Shown here: positions 40,681 through 48,758 of the stretch, one piece after another
Layout of the letters: each line of letters begins with the position of its first letter
How positions within the stretch are numbered: the first letter of the stretch is position 1
Assembly (NCBI GenBank): GCA_013152475.1
Contig: JAADGH010000034.1
Span: forward strand, 1 to 54,090
Origin: Planctomycetota bacterium
GTDB taxonomy: Bacteria > Planctomycetota > Brocadiia > JAADGH01
Direction of reading: 5' to 3'
DNA length: 54,090 nucleotides
The notes under the pieces: generated by a model
Told to the model about the DNA's origin: nothing
The model's input: only the letters and a program-made list of their open reading frames with translations
Database searches by the model: none
Made by a program: the position numbers and the translations under genes

Positions 40681-41424
40681 CTACATTGCCAAAGGGCAAA
40701 ATCGTTCCAAGCCGAGCAGTTCTGCCGCCCCGGCGATGGTCACGCCGTAAAACAATGTGGGTTTGTCGATATGCAAAAACTTCCCGATCGTGCCATTCAC
40801 CAAGGTCGTTCCCGTGACGAGGAGGATGTCCGCCTTCGCCACGCACTTGTCGGTCTGTTCAATCCCGCTGATCTTTGTCCCCCCGACTATGCTGCCGACG
40901 TTTTCGGGGTCCAGATCAACCACATAAACCATGAACTTCTTTCGGAGCTGCTCGAATATTCTCGGGTGATAACCGATCATCGTTACCGTGGCCGGATCGC
41001 GATTCGACAGAAACTCCTCCAGGCACTTCAATCCGCACATCCTGGGATCGCCGTCCTTGCAATGAACCGTTTTCTCGGCCAGGCCCAGGCCCCGCATTAT
41101 CGCATTGAGGGAGGCAACGAAAACGGCGCGTCGGAAGTTATTGACAAGGTCCATTTCGATGAGGTCGCGCACGCTTCCCTGCCAGTCGCCAAACATATCC
41201 GTGAAGGCCTGGCCGTGCGCCCCCCGGAAAACGGCGTCCATCATCCGCTCGCGGCCTTTGACCAAGGGGAAATCGTCCTCCTCCGGGTTCCCGATGACCT
41301 CATGGGGCGAAAGGGGCCGCGCCCACACGCCAATGGCGTCGCCATTCAGGCCGTACTTCTCGACCAGATCCGAGACCTTGGTCCTGAGTTGTTCGAAGAT
41401 GTCTGTGTCCGTTTGCTTTTCCAT
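40681..41424 (-). CDS. DUF364-like putative heavy-metal-chelation protein
   Basis: The 247-residue protein resembles the DUF4213/DUF364 family: an N-terminal region with GNPEEDDFPLVKGRERMMDA and NNFRRAVFVASLNAIMRG, and a C-terminal Rossmann-like part with VTMIGYHPRIFEQL, DILLVTGTTLVNGTIGKFL and a final small-residue loop. The family is thought to bind metals or cofactors and often lies beside molybdenum or Fe-S genes. An internal CKDGDPRMCGLKC gives three Cys for a ligand site. I use ATG 41424; a GTG at 41439 inside the end of the previous gene is also possible. Confidence 0.65.
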   Translation of the reverse strand: MEKQTDTDIFEQLRTKVSDLVEKYGLNGDAIGVWARPLSPHEVIGNPEEDDFPLVKGRERMMDAVFRGAHGQAFTDMFGDWQGSVRDLIEMDLVNNFRRAVFVASLNAIMRGLGLAEKTVHCKDGDPRMCGLKCLEEFLSNRDPATVTMIGYHPRIFEQLRKKFMVYVVDLDPENVGSIVGGTKISGIEQTDKCVAKADILLVTGTTLVNGTIGKFLHIDKPTLFYGVTIAGAAELLGLERFCPLAM

Positions 41425-41428
41425 GGCG

Positions 41429-41767
41429 TCAATGGTCACAGACGTTTCCGCCCGTTTTAAGGACGCCATCAAGATAGTCTTGCACAATCTTTTGCGGGGC
41501 CTCTTCCGGGGCGCCAATGATGCACTCGATACCGTAGCCGGCAAAAAGCTCCTGCGCCCGGCCGCCCATGCCCCCGACGATAATCAACTCCGCCCCCAAA
41601 GACGCCAGCCACTCCGGCAGCACGCCCGGCTGGTGCTCCGGCGCGTCAAGGACTTCCACGCCTTGCACTTCTTTCTTCTCGGGGTCGGCCTCCACAAGGG
41701 CGAAGCGTCTCGCCTGGCCAAAGTGCAGACAAAGCCTTCCGTCCAGCACGGGGATTGCCACTTTCAT
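41429..41767 (-). CDS. NifX/NifB-C/ORP-like dinitrogenase cofactor family protein
   Basis: The 112-residue protein has the family pattern: KVAIPVLDGRLCLHFGQARR at the start, then FALVEADPEKKEVQG, and AELIIVGGMGGRAQELFAGY. Members bind Fe-Mo or Mo-Cu clusters; the orange protein of Desulfovibrio is one. Here a Cys (LCLHFGQ) replaces the usual residue before HFG, a possible extra ligand. It ends 5 bases before the DUF364-like ATG and starts 1 base before the Mrp stop, so translation is coupled. Confidence 0.82.
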   Translation of the reverse strand: MKVAIPVLDGRLCLHFGQARRFALVEADPEKKEVQGVEVLDAPEHQPGVLPEWLASLGAELIIVGGMGGRAQELFAGYGIECIIGAPEEAPQKIVQDYLDGVLKTGGNVCDH

Positions 41768-42673
41768 TCATTTGCTCCTATTCTGCGAACCTGTGATCTG
41801 TTCAAGGATTGCCTTTCCTATGGAGTCAAAGGCCTGTTGAGTCCCGGACCCGGCCTTCTGGCCAACGGCTAATTCCCCCGCATCGCCGGATCGCACAATC
41901 TCCGGGTCAATCGGCACGCGGCCGAGGAAGGGAACGCTCATTTCTCTGGCCATCTGTTCGCCGCCTCCCTTCTTGAAAATATCAACGATCTCTCCGCATT
42001 GGGGGCACGCGAAACCGCTCATGTTTTCCACGACACCGAGGACCGGAAGATCGAGCGTCCGGCAGAAGTTGATGGATTTCCGGACATCGAGCAGGGCAAG
42101 CTCCTGCGGGGTGGTCACAACCACTGCACCGTCGGGATTCTCGATCCACTGGCAAATCGACAGCGGCTCGTCCCCCGTCCCCGGGGGGCAATCCACGACC
42201 AGATAGTCCAGATCGCCCCATTCGGTATCCCTGAGAAGTTGTTTCATAGCCCCTATCTTCATCGGCCCGCGCCAGATCACGGCGTCATCCCGTCCTCGCA
42301 GCATGAACCCCAGCGACATGACTTTCAGGCCGCTATCTGTCTCCGGCGGGATCATTGTCTTGTTCCGAACATCAATAGAGGCGCCCTCCAGATTCAACAG
42401 CCGGGGGATGCTGGGACCGTGAAAATCAATATCCAGGAGCCCTGTTTCCTTGTCCGAGAGAGACAGCCAAAGAGCCATGTTCGCCGCCATGGTGCTCTTT
42501 CCCACGCCGCCTTTGCCGGAGAGAACAATGATCTTGTGATCGATCCGGCAGAGACGTTGCTCGATCGCCATCCGGTCGGCATACATCTCCGGTGTTTCAT
42601 TCGGCCGTTGCTCCTTTGCGCTGCAACGGGTTTCCTTGCATGTGCTGCAAGACGTTGCCTTTGCTTCCGCCAT
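41768..42673 (-). CDS. mrp: Mrp/NBP35-type Fe-S cluster carrier ATPase
   Basis: The 301-residue protein has a Cys-rich N-terminus (CSTCKETRC), a deviant Walker A VLSGKGGVGKST, the DIDFHGPSIPRLL switch, VVDCPPGTGDEPL and the C-terminal CPQC motif (SGFACPQCGEIVDIF) that bridges an Fe-S cluster between subunits. It loads or transfers [4Fe-4S] clusters in an ATP-dependent manner. In Desulfovibrio an Mrp of this type (MrpORP) belongs to the orange-protein complex. It is adjacent to a NifX/ORP-like gene here, matching that arrangement. Confidence 0.93.
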   Translation of the reverse strand: MAEAKATSCSTCKETRCSAKEQRPNETPEMYADRMAIEQRLCRIDHKIIVLSGKGGVGKSTMAANMALWLSLSDKETGLLDIDFHGPSIPRLLNLEGASIDVRNKTMIPPETDSGLKVMSLGFMLRGRDDAVIWRGPMKIGAMKQLLRDTEWGDLDYLVVDCPPGTGDEPLSICQWIENPDGAVVVTTPQELALLDVRKSINFCRTLDLPVLGVVENMSGFACPQCGEIVDIFKKGGGEQMAREMSVPFLGRVPIDPEIVRSGDAGELAVGQKAGSGTQQAFDSIGKAILEQITGSQNRSK

Positions 42674-42695
42674 ATCTCCATTCGCTTTCTAACGC

Positions 42696-43589
42696 TCAAC
42701 GGAGCGCATCTCGCACACGTCCCCAAACAGAAATAAGCTCCTTCGCGACCTCCCCGTCCCCGTACTCGATGACGCTCTTCCCGGCGAGTTGGGCCTTGGT
42801 AACGACCGGGTCGTATGGGATCCGCCCCAGCACCTCCGCGCCGAAATCCTTGGCCCACCGCTCGATGTCCCGCGCCACATCTTCATTCAAATCATACTTA
42901 TTGATAACGACGGCAACGGGGATACCAAAATGCCGGGCAAGCTCGGCCACGCGCTGGCAGTCGTGCAGGCCCGAGAGCGTCGGCTCCGTGACGGCAAGGG
43001 CCAGGTCCGCTCCCGCGAGCGAGGCGATGACCGGACACCCGATCCCCGGAGAGCCGTCGGAAATGATCAAGTCGTGCCCTTCCTCTTTGGCCATTTCTTT
43101 CGCCTTGTCCCGGACGATACTCACCAGCTTGCCCGAGTTGCCCTGGGCGATGCCCAGCTTCGCGTGAACCATCGGCCCCACGCGCGTATCCGAGATGAAC
43201 CATTCGCCGTCGAGGGATTCCTCAAATAGAATCGCCTCCGTCGGACAGTAGCGGACGCATACCCCGCACCCCTCGCAGGAGATCGGGTCAATGATATAAG
43301 TTTTCCCCACTCCCTCGTTCGCCGGACCGTCCATGCGTACCGCATCGAACCGGCAGAGATCTTCGCACGTGCCACACGCCGTGCAGAGATTGGCTTGAAT
43401 CCGCGCCTTCTTCCCGCCAGTGAATTTCTCGCGGTGGAGGACCTTGGGCTGGAGGATCAAATGCAGATCGGCCGCATCGACATCGCAATCGGTCATGACC
43501 TTGTTTACGGCCAGCGACGCGAAGGCGGCGACCACGCTCGTTTTCCCTGTTCCGCCCTTGCCGCTGATTATGACGACTTCTTTTGGCAA
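42696..43589 (-). CDS. MinD-family ATPase with inserted [4Fe-4S] ferredoxin domain (second copy)
   Basis: The 297-residue protein has a P-loop ATPase start (EVVIISGKGGTGKTSVVAAF), an inserted two-cluster ferredoxin (CTACGTCEDLCRFDAV and CEGCGVCVRYCPTEAI), and continues with IISDGSPGIGCPVIASL. The TTG at 43589 is chosen because AAGGAGTAGAG precedes it and it sits one residue from the P-loop strand. It overlaps the preceding paralogue by 22 bases. The pair corresponds to the two MinD-like proteins of the Desulfovibrio ORP complex; they may deliver clusters or position the complex. Confidence 0.88.
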   Translation of the reverse strand: MPKEVVIISGKGGTGKTSVVAAFASLAVNKVMTDCDVDAADLHLILQPKVLHREKFTGGKKARIQANLCTACGTCEDLCRFDAVRMDGPANEGVGKTYIIDPISCEGCGVCVRYCPTEAILFEESLDGEWFISDTRVGPMVHAKLGIAQGNSGKLVSIVRDKAKEMAKEEGHDLIISDGSPGIGCPVIASLAGADLALAVTEPTLSGLHDCQRVAELARHFGIPVAVVINKYDLNEDVARDIERWAKDFGAEVLGRIPYDPVVTKAQLAGKSVIEYGDGEVAKELISVWGRVRDALR

Positions 43590-44452
43590 CTCTCTACTCC
43601 TTCTTGGCCTTTTCCCGTCAGGCCGATTTTCTCGAACGCCTCCAGGAACCTCTCCCGATAGTCCGGCAACGCATCCACGATCAATCCCCCGCCGGAATAG
43701 CACTCCGCGATTCGGCGGTCATGGGGGACCTCCAAGACAATGGGAAGTTCCTTGGATTCGGCAAATTTCCTCACGCGGTCGTCTCCGATGTCGGCCTTGT
43801 TGATGGCGAGGAAGCACGGGGTATCCAGCTCCTTCACCACTTCATAAGTGATCTCGAGATCGTTCAGGCCGAAGGGCGTCGGCTCGGCGACGAGGAGTAC
43901 CGAATCCGAATCCTTCATGGCCTCAATGGCCGGACAGGAGCTGCCCGGCGGGGAATCCATGACGACAATTTTCCGCGGGTCAATTCGCTTCTTGATCTCA
44001 GAGATTATCTTCGGTGCGATCGGCTCTCCGATGTTGAGCTTGCCGTGGATGAAATCCACCCCGTTGGAATCGCCGATCTCGACCACGCCAATATCGCGGA
44101 GCGCCTCCGTAATCGCTTTCTCAGGGCAGATCAGGCCGCACGCGCCGCAGGCATGGCACAGTTCGAGAAAGGTCAGCACCTTCTTGTTGATACACACAAT
44201 GGCGCTGAACTGGCACACCTCACCGCACTGGCCGCAGCCGGTGCACTTCTCCGCATCCACCCGGGGCGATTCCAGTTTGACGGCCACTCGCTCCGTGATC
44301 TCCGGCTTCATGAAGATGTGCCCGTTCGGGGCCTCGACATCGCAGTCCACATACTGCACGTCCTTCCCTTCGGCGTGAAGCGCCACCGCGAGGTTCGTGG
44401 CCACCGTGGTCTTCCCCGTGCCCCCTTTCCCGCTTGCAACAGTAATAATCAT
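43568..44452 (-). CDS. MinD-family ATPase with inserted [4Fe-4S] ferredoxin domain (first copy)
   Basis: The 294-residue protein starts MIITVASGKGGTGKTTVATN, followed by the YVDCDVEAPNGHIFM switch, an inserted ferredoxin (CTGCGQCGEVCQFSAI and CHACGACGLICPEKAI), and VVMDSPPGSSCPAIEAM. It is a paralogue of the following gene. The ATG at 44452 overlaps the FmdE-like stop (ATGA), which defines the start; the longer frame to 44551 is shadow of the FmdE-like gene. It is expected to be cytoplasmic and to hydrolyse ATP as a dimer. Confidence 0.9.
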   Translation of the reverse strand: MIITVASGKGGTGKTTVATNLAVALHAEGKDVQYVDCDVEAPNGHIFMKPEITERVAVKLESPRVDAEKCTGCGQCGEVCQFSAIVCINKKVLTFLELCHACGACGLICPEKAITEALRDIGVVEIGDSNGVDFIHGKLNIGEPIAPKIISEIKKRIDPRKIVVMDSPPGSSCPAIEAMKDSDSVLLVAEPTPFGLNDLEITYEVVKELDTPCFLAINKADIGDDRVRKFAESKELPIVLEVPHDRRIAECYSGGGLIVDALPDYRERFLEAFEKIGLTGKGQEGVESCQKKSS

Positions 44453-44988
44453 TCGTTCTGCTTTCTCTTTTTGGCGCAAGGGATGCACAGCATCTTGTCG
44501 CCAAATTTCTTCGTCCTTGTCTTCATGGTGGGCTCGCCGCAATCGTCGCAAATGACCGACCCGTGAATCTCGGCCTCCTTGGGCAGGTTGACCGTTGACA
44601 TTTCTATGTCAAAGAGTTCTTCGTCTTTCTTCTGGAGAAAGTCGTCGATCAGCGATTCGCGGTCTTTGCCCTCCATCACGCCCGGACGCAGGGCAAGACG
44701 AACGCCCTCTCCGCTCGGCCTGCGGGCCACGGTGAAGACCTGCTTTCCGTGATCGCGAAAAAACAGGTTGCCCTTGCCAAAGGTGCACCCCGTCAGGAAC
44801 TGAATGCCATCGACCGAGCACGAATCGTTCTCGACAATGGCCACCAATTCTTCGTCCTCCGCCCGCGTTACCCCGAGACGCTCCAGCGCAACAGCCCCGG
44901 CGCGATAGCCGATAAGCAGGCCGGGGCATAAATGCCCATGAAATTCCACCGCGCCCTTCAACGAAGGGGGCAGGTCTCGGTCTGCCAT
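44449..44988 (-). CDS. FmdE-like protein with C-terminal zinc finger
   Basis: The 179-residue protein has the FmdE signature (FHGHLCPGLLIGYRAG, then ENDSCSVDGIQFLTGCTFGK) and a C-terminal TraR/DksA-type zinc finger (CDDCGEPTMKTR, then CIPCAKKRK). FmdE was found with molybdenum formylmethanofuran dehydrogenase in methanogens, but bacterial copies often lie near molybdenum or Fe-S genes and their role is unknown; they may bind metal through His, Cys and Asp. It starts 4 bases before the stop of the upstream zinc-ribbon gene. Confidence 0.87.
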   Translation of the reverse strand: MADRDLPPSLKGAVEFHGHLCPGLLIGYRAGAVALERLGVTRAEDEELVAIVENDSCSVDGIQFLTGCTFGKGNLFFRDHGKQVFTVARRPSGEGVRLALRPGVMEGKDRESLIDDFLQKKDEELFDIEMSTVNLPKEAEIHGSVICDDCGEPTMKTRTKKFGDKMLCIPCAKKRKQNE

Positions 44989-44992
44989 TATC

Positions 44993-45223
44993 TTATTGCT
45001 GCCTCGTCATGGAGGAGCCGCAGCTTGGGCACTTCTGATTGAAACACGGAACGCCCTGCTGGTGGGGCGCCGTCTTTCCGCACTTCGGGCAGACGCAGTT
45101 GCCTCCCGGCCCCAGGCCCTTTCCGCCCATTCTTCCACGGCCGCCTCCGCCGCCCATGCCTCTTCCGCCTCCCGTACCTGGACCTCCGCCTCCCGGCGGG
45201 CCTGTTCCATCACCTCGTGGCAT
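44993..45223 (-). CDS. DUF5320-like Gly-rich protein with zinc ribbon
   Basis: The 76-residue protein opens with MPRGDGTGPPGGGGPGTGGG, the motif shared by the DUF5320-like proteins at 52764 and 52311. A Gly/Arg/Met-rich stretch and a C-terminal zinc ribbon (CVCPKCGKTAPHQQGVPCF, then CPSCGSS) follow. There is no signal peptide. Proteins with this opening accompany NifX/ORP-like genes in many anaerobes; the function is unknown, perhaps metal handling or assembly of the complex. Confidence 0.75.
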   Translation of the reverse strand: MPRGDGTGPPGGGGPGTGGGRGMGGGGGRGRMGGKGLGPGGNCVCPKCGKTAPHQQGVPCFNQKCPSCGSSMTRQQ

Positions 45224-45340
45224 TTTCTCTTCTCCTTTCTTTCAGGTTCAAAAAAAAGCGTTCCACCTTTTCGCTATGCCGTTCCTGTTTCTGAGACACA
45301 CACTCATGTTTCGCTTGGGCGTGGCGCCCCTGGGCACGAC

Positions 45341-45841
45341 TCAAAAGCCCCCAGCAAAGAGGCCGAGTTTTTCCGCCGCTTCGTCAATGGTGATCCCTTG
45401 GGGATCGTCTATGCTCAAATCAACCCCGGCAAGGGGCGTCGTGAGCCGCACCCCTTCCTTCGGCGAGCCCCAGCCAATGCCGAGGGTTTTTGTCACCTTC
45501 AGCACCCTGGCGTGAGGAAAGGCGAGGGCGCACGCATCCTCGCCGTCTTCGCAAGCCAGAGGGATGATCACGTCGGCTTCCTCGAAAAACTTCTTCGTGC
45601 ACTCCTCCTTGCCCCGCTTGGCGACCATATCCACAGAGCACGCGATCCCACACAGTTCGCGAAGGGTGACGTTGTATCCATCCGCTTCCAATTTGTCGCT
45701 GAGGCCTTTGAGTCCCGCACGGCCGCCGAGCCCTTTGCACTTCTTTGCACAGTTGTTGCAGCTCAGCACAATGATTTTGTCGCCGGGTTTCAGTTGTTCT
45801 TTCAGTTTGTCGTAATCGAACAGTTTTACGGAAATAATCAT
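45341..45841 (-). CDS. MTHFR_C / MetV-like Cys-rich protein (second copy)
   Basis: The 166-residue protein contains IIVLSCNNCAKKCKGLGG near residue 25, GLKGLSDKLEADGYNV, a LRELCGIACSVD motif, and IIPLACEDGEDACA followed by LKVTKTLGIGWG. The CNNC opening and the later Cys residues match the MTHFR_C family (zinc-binding partner MetV of methylene-tetrahydrofolate reductase), but no MetF or HdrA lies in the window, so the reaction partner is open. It follows its paralogue by 3 bases. It may be a Zn or Fe-S adaptor between the ferredoxin and another enzyme. Confidence 0.6.
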   Translation of the reverse strand: MIISVKLFDYDKLKEQLKPGDKIIVLSCNNCAKKCKGLGGRAGLKGLSDKLEADGYNVTLRELCGIACSVDMVAKRGKEECTKKFFEEADVIIPLACEDGEDACALAFPHARVLKVTKTLGIGWGSPKEGVRLTTPLAGVDLSIDDPQGITIDEAAEKLGLFAGGF

Positions 45842-45844
45842 AGC

Positions 45845-46333
45845 TCAGCCTCCCGCATGACAGATCACAAGCTTTTCGCCCTCCTGGGGAGAGCGGCTGT
45901 CACCCAATTTGAACTCTTTTCCCTTGAGGTCCTCATACCCTGGGAACGGCAGCATCAGTTTCACCACGCCATCGGCCTTGCTGCTGATGAATAGACCCAT
46001 GGTGTCGATAGCCGCAATGAGTTTGATGTCCGGAAACAGAGTCTTGAACCCATTCAGCGCCCCTTCACACGCAAACATGATGACGGTTTTCACCACAGGA
46101 GAAAGCGTCAAGTCCTCGAGATATCCCCTGGAACACGGGTTGGTGATGAGCACGCGGTCCTCAACGCGAAAACCGCGCTTCTTCAGCTCATCGCAAAAAG
46201 ATTCCCACACCCCTTCGCCGCCGGCGCCCGACGCCTTCACACAGTTGTTGCAACTGATCACCGCGAGCGGCTCTTTGGGGTCCAGTTCCTCGATGATTTC
46301 TTCTATCGGGTGGAGTCTTGTGATGACACCCAT
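45845..46333 (-). CDS. MTHFR_C / MetV-like Cys-rich protein (first copy)
   Basis: The 162-residue protein is a paralogue of the next gene: LAVISCNNCVKASGAGGEG, then FCDELKKRGFRVEDRV, NPCSRGYLEDL and VIMFACEGALNGFKTLFP. It keeps the CNNC motif but has fewer Cys in the middle than its partner, suggesting divided roles. The start at 46333 has AAGGAGAGAACC upstream. It follows the four-cluster ferredoxin gene, as MetV-type genes elsewhere follow electron-transfer subunits. Confidence 0.58.
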   Translation of the reverse strand: MGVITRLHPIEEIIEELDPKEPLAVISCNNCVKASGAGGEGVWESFCDELKKRGFRVEDRVLITNPCSRGYLEDLTLSPVVKTVIMFACEGALNGFKTLFPDIKLIAAIDTMGLFISSKADGVVKLMLPFPGYEDLKGKEFKLGDSRSPQEGEKLVICHAGG

Positions 46334-46357
46334 GGTTCTCTCCTTGTATTGCTCCGC

Positions 46358-46852
46358 TTAGCCTTGACGACCCATGAGGCTGCCCTCGTGTGACACGGCG
46401 AGCTTCATGTGTTTTGCCATCCGCTGCCGCCGTTCCTGCATCGGCTCCTCACGCTCGACGAAGATGAGTGCATTCTTGGGACAGGCGGCGACGCAGACCG
46501 GCTCCTCGCCGGCGGCGACCCTTTCGGTACACATATCGCACTTCACGGCCTTGCCGGTTGCTTCGCTGATGTAGGGCACACCGAAGGGGCAGACGGCCAC
46601 GCAGGTCCCGCAGCCGATGCATTTCTCTTCGTCAATGACCACCGCACCCGTTTCTTCGCGATGGATGGCTTCCGTCGGGCAGGCGGCCTTGCACGGAGCG
46701 TCCTCGCAATGGTTGCAGCGCATCGGGATCGGAAAATAGCCGTCCACGATCTCGACGAACGCCCGTGGGTCGGCGCCCTTTGCCTTTTCACAGGCCACAA
46801 CGCACTCCTCGCAGCCTAAGCAGCGATTCGGCACAAAGTAGATCTGTTTCAC
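46358..46852 (-). CDS. Four-[4Fe-4S] ferredoxin (HycB/CooF/DmsB-like electron-transfer subunit)
   Basis: The 164-residue protein has four Cys groups for [4Fe-4S] clusters: CLGCEECVVACEKAKG, CNHCEDAPCKAACP, CIGCGTCVAVCP and CDMCTERVAAGEEPVCVAAC. This order is that of the HycB/CooF/DmsB family, which passes electrons between a hydrogenase or dehydrogenase and other carriers. The GTG at 46852 is chosen because AAAGGAGGAAGC precedes it and the first cluster motif begins nine residues later; the long upstream frame is shadow. The partner enzyme is probably the NuoEF/HoxU-like module or a hydrogenase encoded elsewhere. Confidence 0.85.
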   Translation of the reverse strand: MKQIYFVPNRCLGCEECVVACEKAKGADPRAFVEIVDGYFPIPMRCNHCEDAPCKAACPTEAIHREETGAVVIDEEKCIGCGTCVAVCPFGVPYISEATGKAVKCDMCTERVAAGEEPVCVAACPKNALIFVEREEPMQERRQRMAKHMKLAVSHEGSLMGRQG

Positions 46853-46910
46853 CGCTTCCTCCTTTCGGGACCGAGTTAACGGACCTCCCCCCACTCTGCT
46901 CAAGTAATTT

Positions 46911-47606
46911 CTATGCAACGGCGCTATCAACAACAATCCGACGGGGATTCTCTTTGTCGCATTGCGCTGTCTTACTAAAACGGCATGCCACGAAACCTGC
47001 CTTCGCGACGATTCCCTCACGTTGTGACGAGTCCGCAGGCACGCCGGGCGGAGAGAAAAGGCAACTTCGTGCTTTGTCGAAAGTGAAGCCCGCATCCGCC
47101 GCAAGGCGAAGCGCCTCATCGCACGTGCGAAACCGTGCGACGGAATAGAATCGATGCCCTTCGCGTCCCTTTTGGGCGTGGGCCTGTCCCCACGGACTAT
47201 CGCCGGGCACGAGACCAATTATCAAGCGCCCATCCGCTCTCAGAACACGCCGACTTTCCTTCAGAACCTTCGCCGGATCTACAAAGAAGCAAATCACCGT
47301 TACCATGAGCACACCGTCAAAGCAATTATCCGGATAGGGCAAACCTTCCCCTGCAGCCACTCGCGCCCGGATGCCGCGTCGCGCCGCGATCTCCAGCGCA
47401 GCGCGAGAGAGATCGACACCCTCCCGAACACACAATGCCTCGGCAAAGCGGCCTGTTCCTACGCCCACCTCCAGCCAGCGGCCTTTGGCCTCGCCTATCA
47501 GTTCTCCCAAGCAGGCTGTTTCTATCTCGAATATCCGCCGTCCTTTAGGGGACTCGAACCACTGATCGTATCGCCTTGCGAAGAAATTAAACGGATTGTC
47601 GTTCAT
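46911..47606 (-). CDS. Class I SAM-dependent methyltransferase
   Basis: The 231-residue protein has the Methyltransf_11 pattern: FNFFARRYDQWFESPKG, motif I WLEVGVGTGRFAEAL, the acidic VDLSRAALEIAARRG, GEGLPYPDNCFDGVLMV and RRVLRADGRLIIGLV. The substrate is unknown; UbiE-like small-molecule methylation or arsenite methylation is possible, but no Cys set for the latter is seen. It starts 17 bases after the DnaJ-like gene. A methyltransferase inside a metallocluster locus has no obvious role and may be a passenger. Confidence 0.82.
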   Translation of the reverse strand: MNDNPFNFFARRYDQWFESPKGRRIFEIETACLGELIGEAKGRWLEVGVGTGRFAEALCVREGVDLSRAALEIAARRGIRARVAAGEGLPYPDNCFDGVLMVTVICFFVDPAKVLKESRRVLRADGRLIIGLVPGDSPWGQAHAQKGREGHRFYSVARFRTCDEALRLAADAGFTFDKARSCLFSPPGVPADSSQREGIVAKAGFVACRFSKTAQCDKENPRRIVVDSAVA

Positions 47607-47623
47607 CTCTATATCCTCTGCCC

Positions 47624-47995
47624 CTATTGTTCCTCATCACGACCGTTGCCGACCAAGTCGTCCATGAAGGTTTCTTTCCAATGGCAGAAAGATCCCCATT
47701 CGGTGTTGTGGTAATTGCCGATTCGCCGTTTGAACGCATCCCCTTCATCGGGCAACACAACGAGGTCTTCATTTCCTTTCAGAAATTCATAAGCGTTGAT
47801 GACCCGCTTCAATCTCTGCAGGGCTTTCTCGTTCCCCGGGTTCCTGTCCGGGTGATATTTCATGGCAAGCCCCCGGAATGCCTTTTGAATCTTGGCCGTG
47901 TCGGCGTTTTCAGAAACACCAAGGACCCGCCGCGCAAGGCGTTCCTGGCCTATGCGCTGCGCGATTTGCTTCTGGAAATTGTAATGGTCATCCAT
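47624..47995 (-). CDS. DnaJ (J-domain) protein
   Basis: The 123-residue protein has a J domain: LARRVLGVSENADTAKIQKA, then FRGLAMKYHPDRNPGNEKA with the HPD motif, and RVINAYEFLKGN. No zinc-finger or substrate domain follows; the C-terminus (WGSFCHWKETFMDDLVG) is unique. It probably recruits DnaK to a specific client, as HscB does for IscU; the adjacent diaphorase subunits or the NifU-like protein are candidate clients. The start at 47995 lies 6 bases after the HoxU-like stop. Confidence 0.85.
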   Translation of the reverse strand: MDDHYNFQKQIAQRIGQERLARRVLGVSENADTAKIQKAFRGLAMKYHPDRNPGNEKALQRLKRVINAYEFLKGNEDLVVLPDEGDAFKRRIGNYHNTEWGSFCHWKETFMDDLVGNGRDEEQ

Positions 47996-48000
47996 ACCGA

Positions 48001-48753
48001 TCAGTATACCATATGTTCGCGCAGCGATCGGCTCGCGCGTTTTCGGCGGCAGTCTGGGCACAGATGCCGGAGTTCTTCCGATGCCTTTTGATCGGCGTCG
48101 GTTTTTTCCTGGAATTTTTTGGAAACAAAACGGGCGCCGCATTCCGGGCATTGTTCGAGTTCAAGCTCCGTGTGAAAATAACGGATAATTCTCTTGCCGT
48201 TCACATCTTCGATTTGAATCGCCCCGGTCGGGCAGACCTTCGCACATGCGCCGCACCCCGCGCACGTCTCGGAATTGATCGAGAAGGGCGTGTCCACCTT
48301 CCTGGCATAACCTCTGTTCACAAAGCTGATGGCGCTGGTTCCCATCGCGTCCTGGCACGCCCGGACGCAAAGCCCGCACAGGATGCACTCCTCTTCCTTC
48401 TTCTCGAACCGAGTTTCCGTCACACCCACGTCCCGCGCCACCTCTTGCACCCGCTCCGAGTCCGGACACCGCGCCAGGAGCAATTCAGCGATCAGCGTTC
48501 TGTACCCGCGAATCTTTTCGGTGTCTGTCCAGACTTCAATGCCCTCTTCGACGGGACGAGTGCAGGAGCTTTCAATCCGGATCCGGCCCCCGGCCGAGAC
48601 CTCCACCACGCAGATCCGGCAGGCGCCGTAGGGCGGAAGGCCCTCGTGGTGGCAGAGCGTTGGGATGGATATGCCCAGGGATCGAGCGGCTTCAAGCACG
48701 GTTGTCCCCGGTTCGGCTTGCGTTTCCCGGCCGTCGATCTTCAGGCTTACCAT
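48001..48753 (-). CDS. HoxU/NuoG-N-like Fe-S subunit with C-terminal zinc ribbon
   Basis: The 250-residue protein has a plant-type [2Fe-2S] domain (CHHEGLPPYGACRICVVEV, then SCTRPVEEG), a NuoG-type [4Fe-4S] motif (CILCGLCVRACQDAMG) and another (CAGCGACAKVCPTGAI). It lacks the hydrogenase H-cluster domain and any NuoG catalytic domain and ends instead in a CPEC/CPDC zinc ribbon. It should carry electrons from the NuoF-like flavoprotein to an unknown acceptor, as HoxU does in bidirectional hydrogenases. The ATG at 48753 is 5 bases after the NuoF-like stop; the longer frame to 48819 overlaps that gene. Confidence 0.85.
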   Translation of the reverse strand: MVSLKIDGRETQAEPGTTVLEAARSLGISIPTLCHHEGLPPYGACRICVVEVSAGGRIRIESSCTRPVEEGIEVWTDTEKIRGYRTLIAELLLARCPDSERVQEVARDVGVTETRFEKKEEECILCGLCVRACQDAMGTSAISFVNRGYARKVDTPFSINSETCAGCGACAKVCPTGAIQIEDVNGKRIIRYFHTELELEQCPECGARFVSKKFQEKTDADQKASEELRHLCPDCRRKRASRSLREHMVY

Positions 48754-48758
48754 CTGCG

